Source of the DNA: Shewanella sp.
GTDB taxonomy: Bacteria > Pseudomonadota > Gammaproteobacteria > Enterobacterales > Shewanellaceae
DNA length: 16,521 bases
Assembly: GCA_004195335.1 (NCBI GenBank)
Contig: SDWK01000138.1
Coordinates: forward strand, 1-16,521
Reading direction: 5' to 3'
Shown: positions 1 through 10,647 of the stretch, in pieces
How the letters are laid out: each line of letters opens with the position of its first letter
How positions within the stretch are numbered: the stretch's first letter is position 1
Program-made: the position numbers and the translations under genes
Notes under the pieces: generated by a model
Seen by the model: only the letters and a program-made list of their open reading frames with translations
Databases searched by the model: none
Told to the model about the DNA's origin: nothing

Positions 1-2
1 AG

Positions 3-1304
<1,302 letters not shown>

Positions 1305-1348
1305 TTTATCGGATTACTTTTAGCTGACAAATCATCGTTAAGTGATAT

Positions 1349-1376
1349 TTGTACCCCGATTCTTAAGCGCTAAAAT
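1349..1376 (+). promoter_or_regulatory. Possible sigma70 promoter between eno and the ftsB block
   Basis: TTGTAC (1349-1354), a 16-base spacer and TAAAAT (1371-1376) resemble -35 and -10 hexamers. It lies upstream of the eno terminator, so any transcript would have to read through that hairpin to reach ftsB. Weak prediction based on sequence match only. Confidence 0.25.
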
Positions 1377-1430
1377 AGGCCTTTAAGATGACTGAAACAG
1401 CAAAAAGTGATTAAATTACTGTGAAAATTG

Positions 1431-1458
1431 AAAAGGTCACCATTAGGTGGCCTTTTTT
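1431..1458 (+). terminator. Rho-independent terminator downstream of eno
   Basis: An 11-base arm AAAAGGTCACC (1431-1441), loop ATTA, and arm GGTGGCCTTTT (1446-1456), with one T-G wobble, run into six T (1453-1458). It sits about 127 bases after the eno stop and just before ftsB, so it most likely ends the eno transcript and separates it from the ftsB block. Confidence 0.85.
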
Positions 1459-1511
1459 GTTATTATTCATGCAATATCGTCAAATTTTCAATGGTGAGTA
1501 TTGAACTAGCT

Positions 1512-1811
1512 ATGAAACGTCCCCTGTTTGTATTAGTAGTCCTACTAGGTTTACTTCAATACCAGCTTTGGTTAGGAGTTAATAGCCTACCGGAATCGTT
1601 TCACCTGCGAGAACAGATCGGTTTCCAACAAGCGAGTAATGCTAAATTGGTCGCTCGAAATCAAATCTTGCGGGAGGAGATCATCGATCTTCGCAGTGGT
1701 ACCGAGGCATTAGAGGAGCGTGCCCGCAATGAATTAGGCATGGTAAAAAAAGGGGAAACATTTTTTCGGGTTGTTGGAGGTCAGCGACAATCTCTTAATG
1801 CTTCAAACTAA
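1512..1811 (+). CDS. ftsB: Cell division protein FtsB
   Basis: FtsB is a bitopic inner-membrane protein that forms the FtsQLB divisome subcomplex linking septal peptidoglycan synthesis to constriction (family knowledge). The 99 residues are close to the E. coli length of 103. Seen: a short cytoplasmic start MKRP, one membrane helix at about 4-22, a periplasmic coiled coil at about 30-64 with NAKLVARNQ, then the signature EALEERARNELGM (65-77) and GETFFRV (81-87). The frame stays open upstream to 1428, but that would begin inside the eno terminator. The ATG at 1512 gives the family-typical N-terminus beginning directly with the membrane helix. Its ribosome-binding site is poor (GGTGAG lies about 13 bases upstream), so the ATG at 1491 is a possible alternative. 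It heads the co-directional run into ispD, 47 bases before the ispD start. Confidence 0.93.
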   Translation: MKRPLFVLVVLLGLLQYQLWLGVNSLPESFHLREQIGFQQASNAKLVARNQILREEIIDLRSGTEALEERARNELGMVKKGETFFRVVGGQRQSLNASN

Positions 1812-1858
1812 TAACTCCTCATTATTTTACCCATTAGACATTGCATGAGCCTTCAAAA

Positions 1859-2563
1859 ATGAATGACAGCCAAGATAAGATTGTCGCTATCGTCCCCGCC
1901 GCCGGAATAGGCAGCCGAATGGGAGCCGAGATCCCCAAGCAATACCTACAGATTGATGATAAGACCATTTTAGAATTAACATTGGAATTATTGTTAACTC
2001 ATCCCAAAATTGATCTTGTGGTTGTTGCACTTCATCCAGCAGACCAATTTTTCAATGGCTTATCCCTTTCATTACATCCCAAGTTACACACCGTTGTTGG
2101 CGGCTCTGAACGGGCTGATTCAGTGCTCGCTTGCTTGAATTATCTCGATGGTGATTATTGGGCTATGGTGCACGATGCGGCTCGCCCCTGTTTGACTCAT
2201 GGTGATATAGATAAGTTAATTGCATCGCGGCAACGTTTTCCACAAGGTGCAATTTTAGCGGCGCCGGTTAGGGACACCATGAAACGTGGCAATGCTGACG
2301 GAACCGTAAAAGAAACCGTGTGTCGAGAGCTGTTATGGCATGCGTTGACCCCTCAGTTGTTTCTGGCTACCGCGCTTAAAGACAACCTAGAACAGGCTTT
2401 AGCTCAGAGTGCAGTCATTACCGATGAAGCCTCCGCGATGGAGTGGGCCGGCGTGTCGCCGGGATTGGTAGACGGAAGAGTCGATAATATTAAGATCACG
2501 CATCCGGATGACCTATTATTGGCTGGATTATTCTTAGCGAATGCCAAAAAATTAGATTTGTAG
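1859..2563 (+). CDS. ispD: 2-C-methyl-D-erythritol 4-phosphate cytidylyltransferase
   Basis: Third step of the MEP isoprenoid pathway: MEP plus CTP gives CDP-ME and pyrophosphate, in the cytoplasm. The protein is 234 residues (E. coli 236). Seen: the nucleotide-binding loop VPAAGIGSRMGAEIPKQY (12-29) with Arg20 and Lys27, GGSERADSVL (81-90), VHDAARPC (104-111) with Asp106, AAPVRDTMKR (134-143), WHALTPQ (160-166), ITDEASA (187-193), and DNIKIT (209-214) with Lys212. An in-frame TTG at 1841 would add six residues, but the ATG at 1859 fits the family N-terminus better; neither has a strong ribosome-binding site, so translation may depend on upstream ftsB. Lies between ftsB and ispF, the usual gammaproteobacterial arrangement. 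Confidence 0.97.
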   Translation: MNDSQDKIVAIVPAAGIGSRMGAEIPKQYLQIDDKTILELTLELLLTHPKIDLVVVALHPADQFFNGLSLSLHPKLHTVVGGSERADSVLACLNYLDGDYWAMVHDAARPCLTHGDIDKLIASRQRFPQGAILAAPVRDTMKRGNADGTVKETVCRELLWHALTPQLFLATALKDNLEQALAQSAVITDEASAMEWAGVSPGLVDGRVDNIKITHPDDLLLAGLFLANAKKLDL

Positions 2564-2649
2564 GAATAGAGGTCTATTCGCCAAGCGCCGTATAAATATA
2601 GAGCCGCCTGTATGGCAACGGACATTTTGAACGCAAATATGGATTGAAA

Positions 2650-3135
2650 ATGAATATACGAATAGGTCATGGCTTCGATGTGCATAAATTTGGTGGTGAA
2701 TCTCCACTCTTGTTAGGCGGAGTTGATATCCCCTATGAGACAGGCCTTATTGCACACTCTGATGGTGACGTGGTGTTACATGCTATTTCAGATGCTGTTC
2801 TCGGAGCCGTTGCACTTGGAGATATCGGCAAGCATTTCCCCGATACCGATGAAGCGTTTAAGGGAGCGGATAGTCGTCATTTACTTCGCCATTGCTATCA
2901 GTTAGCGAAGGATAAAGGCTATTCGATAGGTAACCTCGATGTCACTATCATTGCACAAGCCCCTAAAATGGCACCTCATATCGAGGCTATTCGTCAGGTT
3001 TTAGCGCTCGATTTTGAAACAGATACAGATAATATTAATGTTAAGGCTACAACGACCGAAAAACTTGGGTTTACGGGACGCAAAGAGGGAATTGCTGTTG
3101 AAGCCGTTGTGCTTCTCGTCAAGCTTTCCGATTAA
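2650..3135 (+). CDS. ispF: 2-C-methyl-D-erythritol 2,4-cyclodiphosphate synthase
   Basis: Cyclises CDP-ME 2-phosphate to ME-2,4-cyclodiphosphate with release of CMP; functions as a homotrimer with a zinc ion at each active site (family knowledge). The 161 residues compare with 159 in E. coli. Zinc ligands are visible as Asp10 and His12 in GHGFDVH (6-12) and His44 in [10 protein letters not shown] (36-45). Other signatures are [27 protein letters not shown] and the C-terminal [18 protein letters not shown] segment. The open frame begins at a TTG (2644), but the ATG at 2650 gives the canonical N-terminus [12 protein letters not shown]. The upstream TGGA is only a weak ribosome-binding site. Separated from ispD by 86 bases, without a terminator, so co-transcription is likely. 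Confidence 0.97.
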   Translation: MNIRIGHGFDVHKFGGESPLLLGGVDIPYETGLIAHSDGDVVLHAISDAVLGAVALGDIGKHFPDTDEAFKGADSRHLLRHCYQLAKDKGYSIGNLDVTIIAQAPKMAPHIEAIRQVLALDFETDTDNINVKATTTEKLGFTGRKEGIAVEAVVLLVKLSD

Positions 3136-3189
3136 CTGATCACACTGAATAATACCACTCGGTATATCCGATTGAGATAAAGAGCGACC

Positions 3190-4257
3190 ATGATTGAACT
3201 TCATTATTTACACGGTAAACCTGTTTCAAAAGCAGATCTTCGTACACATAACAGCGACTTTATGGTGCAGGAGATATTACCCTTCGCACCGACGGGGGAA
3301 GGTGAGCATCATCTGCTTCATATTCGCAAAGATGGTCTGAACACCGCTGATGTGGCAAAAATTCTGTCGGGTTTCGCTCATGTTCATCCTAAAGAAGTGA
3401 CCTATGCCGGTCAGAAAGATAAAAATGCGGTCACCGAGCAGTGGTTTGGCGTTCGTATTCCGGGCAAGGAAACCCCGGATTGGTCTAGTCTCAACAGCGA
3501 GCAACTCACTATCCTTTCGAGCAGCCGACACGGTAAGAAGTTACGGATCGGCGCATTGGCCGGGAATCGGTTTACTCTGACACTGCGTCAGGTTTCAGAT
3601 ATCGAAGATGTGATTGCCAGAATAGAGAAGATCAAAGAAACCGGCGTGCCGAACTACTTTGGAGAGCAAAGGTTTGGTCATGATGGCAAAAACTTGATCT
3701 TCGGTCGTCAGATGTTTGCCGGACGTAAAGTTAAAGATAGAAAAAAAAGCAGTATGTATCTATCTGCCGTGCGCTCCTATCTATTTAACCTAGTTGTATC
3801 GGCAAGGCTCGCTGAACATGGTTTAGCCAGACTCGATGGTGATAGCGTTTTGCTGGCGGGGAGCAAAAGCTATTTTGTTGCAGAGCAGTGGGATGAAACG
3901 TTATTAAATCGTCTCGCTGAGAAAGATATTCAATTATCGGCGCCAATGTGGGGAAGAGGGAGTGCATTACCGCAAGGAGAGGCGGCGGAATTTGAATCTA
4001 AAGTACTGGCCGAACTTGAACAAGATCGCGATGGCTTGGAACATGCGGGTTTGAGTCAAGAAAGGCGCCCTTTGTTATTAGAACCTCAGCATTTTAGCTA
4101 CCAACAAGAGGGCGATAATGTCTTAGTCATTAAGTTTGCTTTGCCTGCAGGAAGCTTTGCAACTTCAGTATTAAGGGAGTTGTTTGATTATGAAGATGTC
4201 AATGATCGTGAGTTTCGATTGCGCCAGCAAGCAAGACAAGAGGAATCTATCGCTTAA
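3190..4257 (+). CDS. truD: tRNA pseudouridine(13) synthase TruD
   Basis: Isomerises uridine 13 in the D-arm of tRNA-Glu to pseudouridine (family knowledge). Length is 355 residues, against about 349 in E. coli. The catalytic aspartate is Asp77 in the motif AGQKDKNAVTEQWFGV (73-88). NYFGEQRFGHDGKN is the conserved TruD motif after the insertion domain, and GRGSALP is also recognisable. The C-terminal part (SFATSVLRELFDYED) matches the family end. ATG 3190 follows AAAGAGCG, a modest ribosome-binding site. It sits 54 bases after ispF and 64 bases before surE; this ispF-truD-surE order is standard in Enterobacterales and relatives, so the gene probably belongs to the same operon. Nothing looks truncated. 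Confidence 0.96.
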   Translation: MIELHYLHGKPVSKADLRTHNSDFMVQEILPFAPTGEGEHHLLHIRKDGLNTADVAKILSGFAHVHPKEVTYAGQKDKNAVTEQWFGVRIPGKETPDWSSLNSEQLTILSSSRHGKKLRIGALAGNRFTLTLRQVSDIEDVIARIEKIKETGVPNYFGEQRFGHDGKNLIFGRQMFAGRKVKDRKKSSMYLSAVRSYLFNLVVSARLAEHGLARLDGDSVLLAGSKSYFVAEQWDETLLNRLAEKDIQLSAPMWGRGSALPQGEAAEFESKVLAELEQDRDGLEHAGLSQERRPLLLEPQHFSYQQEGDNVLVIKFALPAGSFATSVLRELFDYEDVNDREFRLRQQARQEESIA

Positions 4258-4321
4258 ATAACGAGTCAATTAAGCATAGATTAAAGTCTGTATAGAATTG
4301 TAAAATCAGGGCCAGTAATTA

Positions 4322-5071
4322 ATGATAAAGATCCTTGTAAGTAATGATGATGGTGTTACGGCGCCGGGCATAAAGGCACTTTCTGATGCGCTATCTACTT
4401 CTTATCAGGTGATGACAGTAGGACCTGACAGAAATTGTTCGGGTGCCAGTAACTCTTTGACCTTGACTAACCCCCTACGTATTAATACTTTGAGTAATGG
4501 TTATGTCTCGGTGAGCGGGACGCCGACTGATTGTGTGCATCTTGCTATTCGTGAGCTGTACATCGATGAACCGGATATGGTCGTATCCGGCATTAATGCC
4601 GGGGCAAACTTAGGAGATGATACCTTGTACTCCGGTACTGTGGCTGCGGCGATGGAAGGGCGGTTTCTCGGATTACCGGCAATCGCCATTTCATTAGTTG
4701 GCTCAGCGCTTATTCACTATGAAACAGCGGCTCATTTCGCCTGCAAAGTGGTTGCAGGATTAATGAAGGAACCGATAGCACAAGACCAAATTTTGAATAT
4801 TAATGTTCCCGATCTCCCCATCGAACAGGTGAAAGGGATCAGAGTGACACGTCTGGGAGCGCGGCATAAAGCTGAAGGAATGGTGCGTACTCAAGATCCC
4901 GCTGGCCGTGATATCTTTTGGCTGGGTCCACCCGGCGATGAGCAAGATGCCAGTGAAGGTACCGACTTTCATGCCGTGAGCAATGGTTATGTGTCTGTCA
5001 CGCCATTGACGGTAGACTTGACTGCTTATGATCAGATCTCAACAATGCAACAATGGATAGATAAGATATGA
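4322..5071 (+). CDS. surE: 5'/3'-nucleotidase SurE
   Basis: Metal-dependent nucleotidase that dephosphorylates nucleoside 5'- and 3'-monophosphates and short polyphosphate; implicated in stationary-phase survival (family knowledge). 249 residues versus 253 in E. coli. Seen: [13 protein letters not shown] (5-17) carrying the metal-binding Asp9-Asp10 pair, [10 protein letters not shown] (38-47) with Ser40, [12 protein letters not shown] (65-76), and [18 protein letters not shown] (89-106) with Asn92. The C-terminal half holds [11 protein letters not shown] and ends TMQQWIDKI. The stop TGA overlaps the pcm start as ATGA (5068-5071), so the two are translationally coupled. The start has little ribosome-binding complementarity but agrees exactly with the family N-terminus. 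Confidence 0.97.
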   Translation: MIKILVSNDDGVTAPGIKALSDALSTSYQVMTVGPDRNCSGASNSLTLTNPLRINTLSNGYVSVSGTPTDCVHLAIRELYIDEPDMVVSGINAGANLGDDTLYSGTVAAAMEGRFLGLPAIAISLVGSALIHYETAAHFACKVVAGLMKEPIAQDQILNINVPDLPIEQVKGIRVTRLGARHKAEGMVRTQDPAGRDIFWLGPPGDEQDASEGTDFHAVSNGYVSVTPLTVDLTAYDQISTMQQWIDKI

Positions 5072-5703
5072 ATGGGGTAGCAACAAAGTCTGCGTTAAAT
5101 CTAGCGAGAAGTTTGTTTGATGCAGGAATTAAAAATGAACATGTTTTAAAGGCTTTGTCTAATACGCCAAGAGAGATGTTCCTGGATGCGGCGCTTGGCC
5201 ATAAAGCTTATGAAAATACAGCATTGCCCATAGGGCAGGGACAAACAATCTCTCAACCCTATATTGTCGCAAGAATGACTGAGCTATTATTGGAAAATGC
5301 GCCTAAAAGAGTGTTAGAAATTGGTACAGGCTCGGGTTACCAAGCTGCCATCTTAGCTCAGCTAGTGCCTGAGCTATGCACGGTTGAACGTATAAAGAGT
5401 TTACAGATCCAAGCGAGACAGCGGCTTAAGAGGCTAGACCTTCACAATATCTCATTCAAGTATGGAGATGGTTGGAAAGGTTGGGCCAATAAAGGGCCGT
5501 TCGATTCTATTATGGTGACGGCTGCTGCAAGTAGCCTTCCTGATGCCTTGCTTACTCAATTAGCGGATAAAGGCGTGCTTGTTATACCTGTTGGTGAAGA
5601 GTCTCAACAATTACTAAAAGTGGTCCGTCATGGTGATACCTTCAGTTCTGAAGTGGTCGAAATGGTTCGGTTTGTTCCATTGGTAAATGGTGAACTTGCA
5701 TAA
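5068..5703 (+). CDS. pcm: Protein-L-isoaspartate O-methyltransferase
   Basis: Uses S-adenosylmethionine to methylate abnormal isoaspartyl residues in aged proteins, initiating their repair; cytoplasmic (family knowledge). The protein has 211 residues (E. coli 208). Seen: PREMFLD (34-40), the family motif [17 protein letters not shown] (58-74) with Ser62, the AdoMet-binding glycine loop [12 protein letters not shown] (83-94), and the later strand [10 protein letters not shown] (145-154), with VLVIPVG (170-176) as the post-III motif. ATG overlaps the surE stop in an ATGA, the classical surE-pcm coupling. It is followed after 41 bases by nlpD. The neighbouring stress genes surE, nlpD and rpoS suggest a shared stationary-phase role. 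Confidence 0.97.
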   Translation: MNGVATKSALNLARSLFDAGIKNEHVLKALSNTPREMFLDAALGHKAYENTALPIGQGQTISQPYIVARMTELLLENAPKRVLEIGTGSGYQAAILAQLVPELCTVERIKSLQIQARQRLKRLDLHNISFKYGDGWKGWANKGPFDSIMVTAAASSLPDALLTQLADKGVLVIPVGEESQQLLKVVRHGDTFSSEVVEMVRFVPLVNGELA

Positions 5704-5744
5704 CGTTCTGCTTGTGGCCGACAAATAAGTTTAGGAGTGTTTTT

Positions 5745-6659
5745 TTGGTTGTTGCGTTTAAGACGTATTGGGGCGGTTTGTTTTTTTGCTTCCTATCGCT
5801 ACTTTTAGTCGGCTGCAGTTTTCAGTCACATAGACCCGCACCTGTGGCAAGCGTGAATATTCCCGTTAAGACTGCTTATAACAAAGGTTCATTAAAATCT
5901 GATTCTTATCACGTAAAGCAAGGTGATACTCTCTATTCCATAGCGTGGGCATCTGACAATGATTTTATTAAATTAGCTAATAAAAACAACCTGAAAAAGC
6001 CCTATACTATCTTCCCTGGCCAGAAGCTTAACCTCAATTTGACACGCCCTGTTACAAATAGCCAACAGTCTAAAAAGGCGTCAAAAAATAGTCCGAAAGT
6101 TGTACGCGTAAAGCCGAAAGCTAATAATAAACAGGTTGTTAGTAAGCCCGTTGCCGTTCAAAACATAAAAGTGGTACCGTCAAAAAAATCGCTTGATCAA
6201 CATCACAAGTCTGCGTACTCTGTAACAAGCAGTCAACAAGATGTTAACCAATCTATCCACAGGTCAACTGATACTTTACCAAAGAAGGTAAGCAGGTGGC
6301 AGTGGCCAAGGAAAGGTAAGTTGATTGGCACTTTCTCTGCCAAAGAGCAGGGGAGTAAAGGAATTAAGATTGCAGGAAATCGTGGTGATATTATAAAATC
6401 CGCAGCCGATGGTCGTGTTGTATATGCGGGAAGTGCACTTCGAGGCTATGGAAACTTAGTCATTATCAAACACAGTGATGATTACTTAAGCGCCTACGCA
6501 CATGCTGACAAGATCTTAGTCAAAGAGAAGCAGTTTGTGACAGTAGGACAAACGCTGGCAAAAATGGGTAGTACAGGTACTGATCGGGTCATGCTACATT
6601 TTGAGATCCGCTACCATGGAAAATCTGTTAACCCACTAAAATATTTACCTAAACAATAA
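5745..6659 (+). CDS. nlpD: Murein hydrolase activator NlpD (lipoprotein, LysM and degenerate LytM/M23)
   Basis: Outer-membrane-anchored activator of the septal amidase AmiC (family knowledge). I choose a TTG start at 5745 because AGGAG (5733-5737) stands 7 bases before it and no ATG or GTG is available in frame before the signal peptide; the frame is open upstream to a TTG at 5712 without a ribosome-binding site. The resulting 304 residues have a lipoprotein signal peptide with lipobox LVGC (Cys24 lipidated, Ser at +2, consistent with outer-membrane sorting), a LysM domain at about 55-99 (YHVKQGDTLYSIA), a Lys/Ser/Asn/Val-rich linker, and a LytM/peptidase M23 domain from about 200 to the end. 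The metal-binding pattern is eroded: the first His/Asp motif reads GIKIAGNRGD and the last reads MLHFE rather than HxH, so it should be an activator and not a peptidase. rpoS promoters commonly lie inside nlpD. Confidence 0.95.
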   Translation: MVVAFKTYWGGLFFCFLSLLLVGCSFQSHRPAPVASVNIPVKTAYNKGSLKSDSYHVKQGDTLYSIAWASDNDFIKLANKNNLKKPYTIFPGQKLNLNLTRPVTNSQQSKKASKNSPKVVRVKPKANNKQVVSKPVAVQNIKVVPSKKSLDQHHKSAYSVTSSQQDVNQSIHRSTDTLPKKVSRWQWPRKGKLIGTFSAKEQGSKGIKIAGNRGDIIKSAADGRVVYAGSALRGYGNLVIIKHSDDYLSAYAHADKILVKEKQFVTVGQTLAKMGSTGTDRVMLHFEIRYHGKSVNPLKYLPKQ

Positions 6660-6736
6660 TGGTTTAGGAGCCAATTTTGGCATTCGGAGGATAGTAAAGT
6701 GCAGTAATTTTTGAGAAAAATTTGGGAGATCATTTT

Positions 6737-7708
6737 ATGGGTCGTAAAAACAGTACCGCAATAGCGGAGCCTTTAGTGGACTTGTCTAAGAACGAGTCTG
6801 ATAGTGTCATTAACAAAGGAAATAAAGCACAAGAAAGTGAGCTTGAACAGCAAGTGCAGGGGGATTTGCAAAAAAATCTGGATGCAACTCAGCTGTATTT
6901 AAGTGAAATTGGTTTTTCCCCCCTACTGAGTGCGGAAGAAGAGGTTTATTTTTCTCGTAAAGCCTTAAAAGGCTGCGGTAAATCTCGCAATCGCATGATT
7001 GAAAGTAATCTAAGACTTGTCGTCAAAATTGCCCGTCGTTATAACAATCGTGGTTTAGCACTATTGGATCTCATTGAAGAGGGGAATCTAGGCTTGATCA
7101 GAGCCGTAGAAAAGTTTGATCCTGAAAGAGGTTTCCGTTTTTCAACCTATGCGACTTGGTGGATTAGACAGACTATTGAGCGTGCGATAATGAATCAAAC
7201 CAGAACGATTCGTTTACCGATCCATGTGGTTAAAGAGCTCAATGTTTATCTGCGTACTGCCAGAGAGCTAGCACAAAAGCTAGATCATGAGCCAACGGCT
7301 GAAGAGATTGCTGAAAAACTTGATATTCCCAGCTCAGATGTCAGCCGCATGTTAAAGCTAAATGAAAGGATCACTTCAGTTGATACGCCATTAGGTGGAG
7401 ATAATGATAAGGCATTACTCGATGTGCTTGCCGATGATGATAGTGTCGGCCCGGACTATAAAGTTCAAGATGAGGATATGTCTAAATCAGTAGTAAAATG
7501 GTTAGATGAACTCAATACAAAACAAAGAGAGGTGTTAGCGCGCCGTTTTGGATTGTTGGGATATGAACCCTCTACACTTGAAAATGTGGGCAAAGAGATC
7601 GGTTTAACCAGAGAACGAGTTCGCCAGATCCAGGTAGAAGCATTAAAACGACTTAAAGATCTGCTCGGGTCACAGGGATTATCGGTTGAGGCTATTTTTA
7701 AAATTTAG
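6737..7708 (+). CDS. rpoS: RNA polymerase sigma factor RpoS (sigma-38)
   Basis: Master sigma factor of stationary phase and general stress. The frame opens at TTG 6722, but GGGAG (6724-6728) is placed 8 bases before ATG 6737, giving MGRKNSTA and 323 residues (E. coli 330). Seen: region 1.2 around 50-83 ([19 protein letters not shown]), region 2 at about 88-160 with the RNA-polymerase-binding and -10-recognition helices ([38 protein letters not shown]), region 3 at about 160-240 ([13 protein letters not shown]), and region 4 at about 255-315 with the -35-binding helix-turn-helix ([19 protein letters not shown]). Lys166 in VVKELN corresponds to the E. coli residue used for RssB recognition (inferred by alignment from memory). 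It follows nlpD by 77 bases and is convergent with mutS. Confidence 0.98.
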   Translation: MGRKNSTAIAEPLVDLSKNESDSVINKGNKAQESELEQQVQGDLQKNLDATQLYLSEIGFSPLLSAEEEVYFSRKALKGCGKSRNRMIESNLRLVVKIARRYNNRGLALLDLIEEGNLGLIRAVEKFDPERGFRFSTYATWWIRQTIERAIMNQTRTIRLPIHVVKELNVYLRTARELAQKLDHEPTAEEIAEKLDIPSSDVSRMLKLNERITSVDTPLGGDNDKALLDVLADDDSVGPDYKVQDEDMSKSVVKWLDELNTKQREVLARRFGLLGYEPSTLENVGKEIGLTRERVRQIQVEALKRLKDLLGSQGLSVEAIFKI

Positions 7709-7823
7709 ATATGAATGACTACTTAACGCATTTATGAGTCTTTATCATCATATTTATCTGTTTTTGTTCAGTGTATTCGTTGTAGATAAATGTTGGTTTT
7801 TATCAGGCATTCAAGATAATTTT

Positions 7824-7849
7824 AAAGCGCACATTTATGTGCGCTTTTT
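7824..7849. terminator. Shared rpoS/mutS rho-independent terminator
   Basis: A perfect 10-base stem AAAGCGCACA (7824-7833) and TGTGCGCTTT (7838-7847) around a TTTA loop runs into five T on the plus strand. The A-rich left flank gives a T-rich tail on the minus strand as well, so the hairpin can end both the rpoS transcript and the converging mutS transcript, whose stop codon is 18 bases away. Confidence 0.9.
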
Positions 7850-7866
7850 GTTATTTGAAGTAAGAT

Positions 7867-10446
7867 CTATTTTGCTAAACGCTTGAGCTCATACAAGATA
7901 TCGAGTGCTTGTTTTGGGCTCAATTCATCGGGATGTATTTTATCTAATGCATCATTTAAGACCGAATTAACAGGTTCATCAAATACTATACTCTTTTGAT
8001 TTGAGGTGGTTATTGAGTCAACGACACTGTTAGTGTCACGACTTTCTAAGTGGTGTAACTTATGTTTTGCGGCGGCAATGACCTGGTTGGGAACCCCAGC
8101 CAGTGCAGCAACCTGTAAACCATAACTCTTACTTGCTGCGCCTTCCTGAACGGCATGCATAAAGACAATCGTGTCACCATGCTCGATAGCGTCGAGGTGG
8201 ACATTTTCAACATTCGAAATGAGATCGGGAAGTTGAGTAAGTTCGAAATAGTGAGTGGCAAAGAGGGTCATAGCTTCAATTTTTTGAGCTAAATATTCGG
8301 CAGCAGACCAAGCGAGAGAAAGGCCATCATAAGTCGAGGTACCTCGACCGATCTCATCCATCAATACCAGACTTTCCGTGGTGGCATTATGAAGAATATT
8401 TGCCGTTTCAGTCATTTCGACCATAAAGGTAGAACGGCCAGAAGCAAGATCGTCGGCTGCGCCAATACGGGTAAATATGCGATCGACAGGGCCGATGACT
8501 GCACTCTGGGCCGGGACGTAACACCCTATGTGTGCCATTAAAGTGATTAAGGCCACCTGTCGCATATAGGTTGATTTACCGCCCATATTGGGTCCGGTTA
8601 CGATTAACATTTTTCGTGACGGATTCAAGGTGACCGGATTTGCAATAAAAGGTGATTGGCTCACCTGTTCTACCACGGGGTGACGTCCGGCTTCTATATG
8701 AATACCTGATGCTTGTGACAGTGTAGGGCAGTTGTAATTCAATGTTTCAGCGCGCTCAGCGAAGTTATTTATCACATCGAGTTCGGCCGCGCCCTGTGCG
8801 AATAGCTGTAAGTCATGAAGCTTAGGCAGTATCTTATCGAATAATTGTTCCCATAACTGCTTTTCAAGTGCCAGTGCCTTCCCCTGACTGGAGAGCACTT
8901 TTTCCTCATGTTCTTTGAGTTCTGCGATGATATAGCGCTCGGTATTTTTGAGTGTCTGCCTACGCTGATAGCTCAATGGAACCAGATCAGACTCTCTTCG
9001 ACTTACTTCAATATAGTAACCATGGACCCGGTTATAGCCGACCTTAAGTGTCGATATACCAGTTAGCTCTTTTTCCCTTGCTTCAAGCTCTGATAGATAA
9101 TCCGTCGCACCTTGGCTTAGTGCTCTCCATTGATCCAGTTCGGTATTATAGCCTGCTTTAATCACGCCTCCATCGCGGATAAGCATTGGAGGATTATCCA
9201 CAACTGCACGCTCTAACAGTTCAAGTTCATCAGGGAATTCACCGATCATTTTGGCCAGATGCTGCAGATGGGGAGACTGACAGTTTGCGAGAGATTGCTG
9301 TATTTCGGGTAATAAGGATATGGCTTGCTTGAGGCGGGCAAAATCTCTTGGCCTAGCGCTACGCAGGGCCAGTCTTGCCGTGATCCGCTCGACATCGCCT
9401 AAGGCTTTTAGCTGAAGCTCTAGGGTTTCGAATAGGTTAGTGTCTAATATCTCTGTGAGTGCACTCTGACGAGATTCGATCTGCTTGCGATTTCTAAGCG
9501 GTTCATGGATCCAGCGCTGAAGCATACGGCTACCCATAGGCGTTGCGGTATTATCCAGCACTGAGGCCAAGGTATTTTCACGTCCACCTTGTAGGTTGAC
9601 CGTTAATTCGAGGTTACGCCGGGTTGCGGCATCCAGAACTATACTATCACTCTGATTGAAGAGAACTATCGAATTTATGTGCGGAAGTGCCGTCCGTTGA
9701 GTGTCTTTCACGTACTGCATTAAACAGCCAGCAGCCTGAAGTGCCAGACGCGCATTGTTCAGACCAAAACCATGAAGATCTTTTGTACCGAATTGATCGA
9801 GCAGTAATTTATGACTGGTATCGAAATCAAATTCCCACTCAGGGCGCCTGCGTTTACCATTAAAACCTGAGATTAAACCCATCTCAGAAAAATCTTCGCT
9901 ATAGAGTAACTCGGCAGGATTAGTCCGTTGCAGTTCGGCCTCAAGTGCCTCGGTTGAGGCCAGTTCTGCGATGACAAATCGACCCGAGCTGATATCTAAG
10001 GTGGCATATCCATATCCACTCTTGCCGTGATAGACGGCGGCGAGCAAATTATCCTGTTTTTCCTGCAACAAAGCCTCGTCGGTCAATGTGCCGGGAGTCA
10101 CAAGGCGTACTACCTTTCTCTCAACTGGTCCCTTAGAGGTTGCAGGATCACCGATTTGTTCGCAAATGGCGACAGAAACCCTGAGTTGAACTAACTTGGC
10201 TAAATACCCTTCAACCGCATGATAAGGGAGACCCGCCATAGGAATGGGGTCACCACCACTTTTCCCTCTGGCTGTGAGTGAGATCCCTAATAATTCAGAT
10301 GCCTTTCTAGCATCATCATAAAAAAGTTCATAGAAATCACCCATGCGATAAAAGAGCAGCATCTCAGGATGCTCAGCTTTTAGCGTCAGGTATTGACGCA
10401 TCATAGGTGTGTGTTTTTCTAAATTTTGGGTATCGATAGCATTCAT
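7867..10446 (-). CDS. mutS: DNA mismatch repair protein MutS
   Basis: Recognises mismatches and small loops in DNA and, with ATP, recruits MutL to start methyl-directed repair (family knowledge). The 859 residues are full length (E. coli 853). Domains in order: mismatch-binding domain I with the Phe-x-Glu wedge (Phe38-Tyr39-Glu40 in [11 protein letters not shown]), connector and core domains with RNLEL (277-281), the clamp region around 440-540, and the ABC-type ATPase with Walker [10 protein letters not shown] (618-626), [17 protein letters not shown] (662-678), Walker [17 protein letters not shown] (693-708) and FATHYFEL (729-736). The C-terminal tail ([19 protein letters not shown]) matches the dimer/tetramer-forming tail. 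ATG 10446 has only a weak GAG-type ribosome-binding site but gives the family N-terminus. Convergent with rpoS, divergent from recA. Confidence 0.98.
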   Translation of the reverse strand: MNAIDTQNLEKHTPMMRQYLTLKAEHPEMLLFYRMGDFYELFYDDARKASELLGISLTARGKSGGDPIPMAGLPYHAVEGYLAKLVQLRVSVAICEQIGDPATSKGPVERKVVRLVTPGTLTDEALLQEKQDNLLAAVYHGKSGYGYATLDISSGRFVIAELASTEALEAELQRTNPAELLYSEDFSEMGLISGFNGKRRRPEWEFDFDTSHKLLLDQFGTKDLHGFGLNNARLALQAAGCLMQYVKDTQRTALPHINSIVLFNQSDSIVLDAATRRNLELTVNLQGGRENTLASVLDNTATPMGSRMLQRWIHEPLRNRKQIESRQSALTEILDTNLFETLELQLKALGDVERITARLALRSARPRDFARLKQAISLLPEIQQSLANCQSPHLQHLAKMIGEFPDELELLERAVVDNPPMLIRDGGVIKAGYNTELDQWRALSQGATDYLSELEAREKELTGISTLKVGYNRVHGYYIEVSRRESDLVPLSYQRRQTLKNTERYIIAELKEHEEKVLSSQGKALALEKQLWEQLFDKILPKLHDLQLFAQGAAELDVINNFAERAETLNYNCPTLSQASGIHIEAGRHPVVEQVSQSPFIANPVTLNPSRKMLIVTGPNMGGKSTYMRQVALITLMAHIGCYVPAQSAVIGPVDRIFTRIGAADDLASGRSTFMVEMTETANILHNATTESLVLMDEIGRGTSTYDGLSLAWSAAEYLAQKIEAMTLFATHYFELTQLPDLISNVENVHLDAIEHGDTIVFMHAVQEGAASKSYGLQVAALAGVPNQVIAAAKHKLHHLESRDTNSVVDSITTSNQKSIVFDEPVNSVLNDALDKIHPDELSPKQALDILYELKRLAK

Positions 10447-10647
10447 CTACAGGTCGTCTCTTTTCTGACGTATTAAACAGGCTTACCAACGAATTGGGCC
10501 GCCATAAACAGTTGGCGCCAATATTATCAATATTTTCCCCAATAATGAGATTTTTGTCGTGAATAATCGTGAGATTAAATTTTATTAGCCGTAACAGGTG
10601 CTTCGATAGTTGAATTGAGGGAGCGAAAAAATAATCATGATCAGTAC
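10447..10647. other. mutS-recA divergent intergenic region, mutS side
   Basis: About 200 bases between the mutS start and the recA promoter. It must carry the mutS promoter on the minus strand, but I could not pick a convincing hexamer pair. It contains a perfect 10-base palindrome TTGGCGCCAA (10512-10521) followed by the AT-rich inverted repeat AATATT-ATC-AATATT; whether either has a function is unknown. Confidence 0.4.

Noticed and set aside
3147..3166. ATACC-ACTC-GGTAT hairpin between ispF and truD as a terminator
   Set aside because: The stem is only 5 bases and no T-run follows, so termination is unlikely; the genes look co-transcribed.
6670..6681. GCCAATTTTGGC between nlpD and rpoS as a terminator or regulatory hairpin
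   Set aside because: A 4-5 bp stem without a T-run is too weak to call. It may be part of the rpoS leader, but nothing specific supports this.
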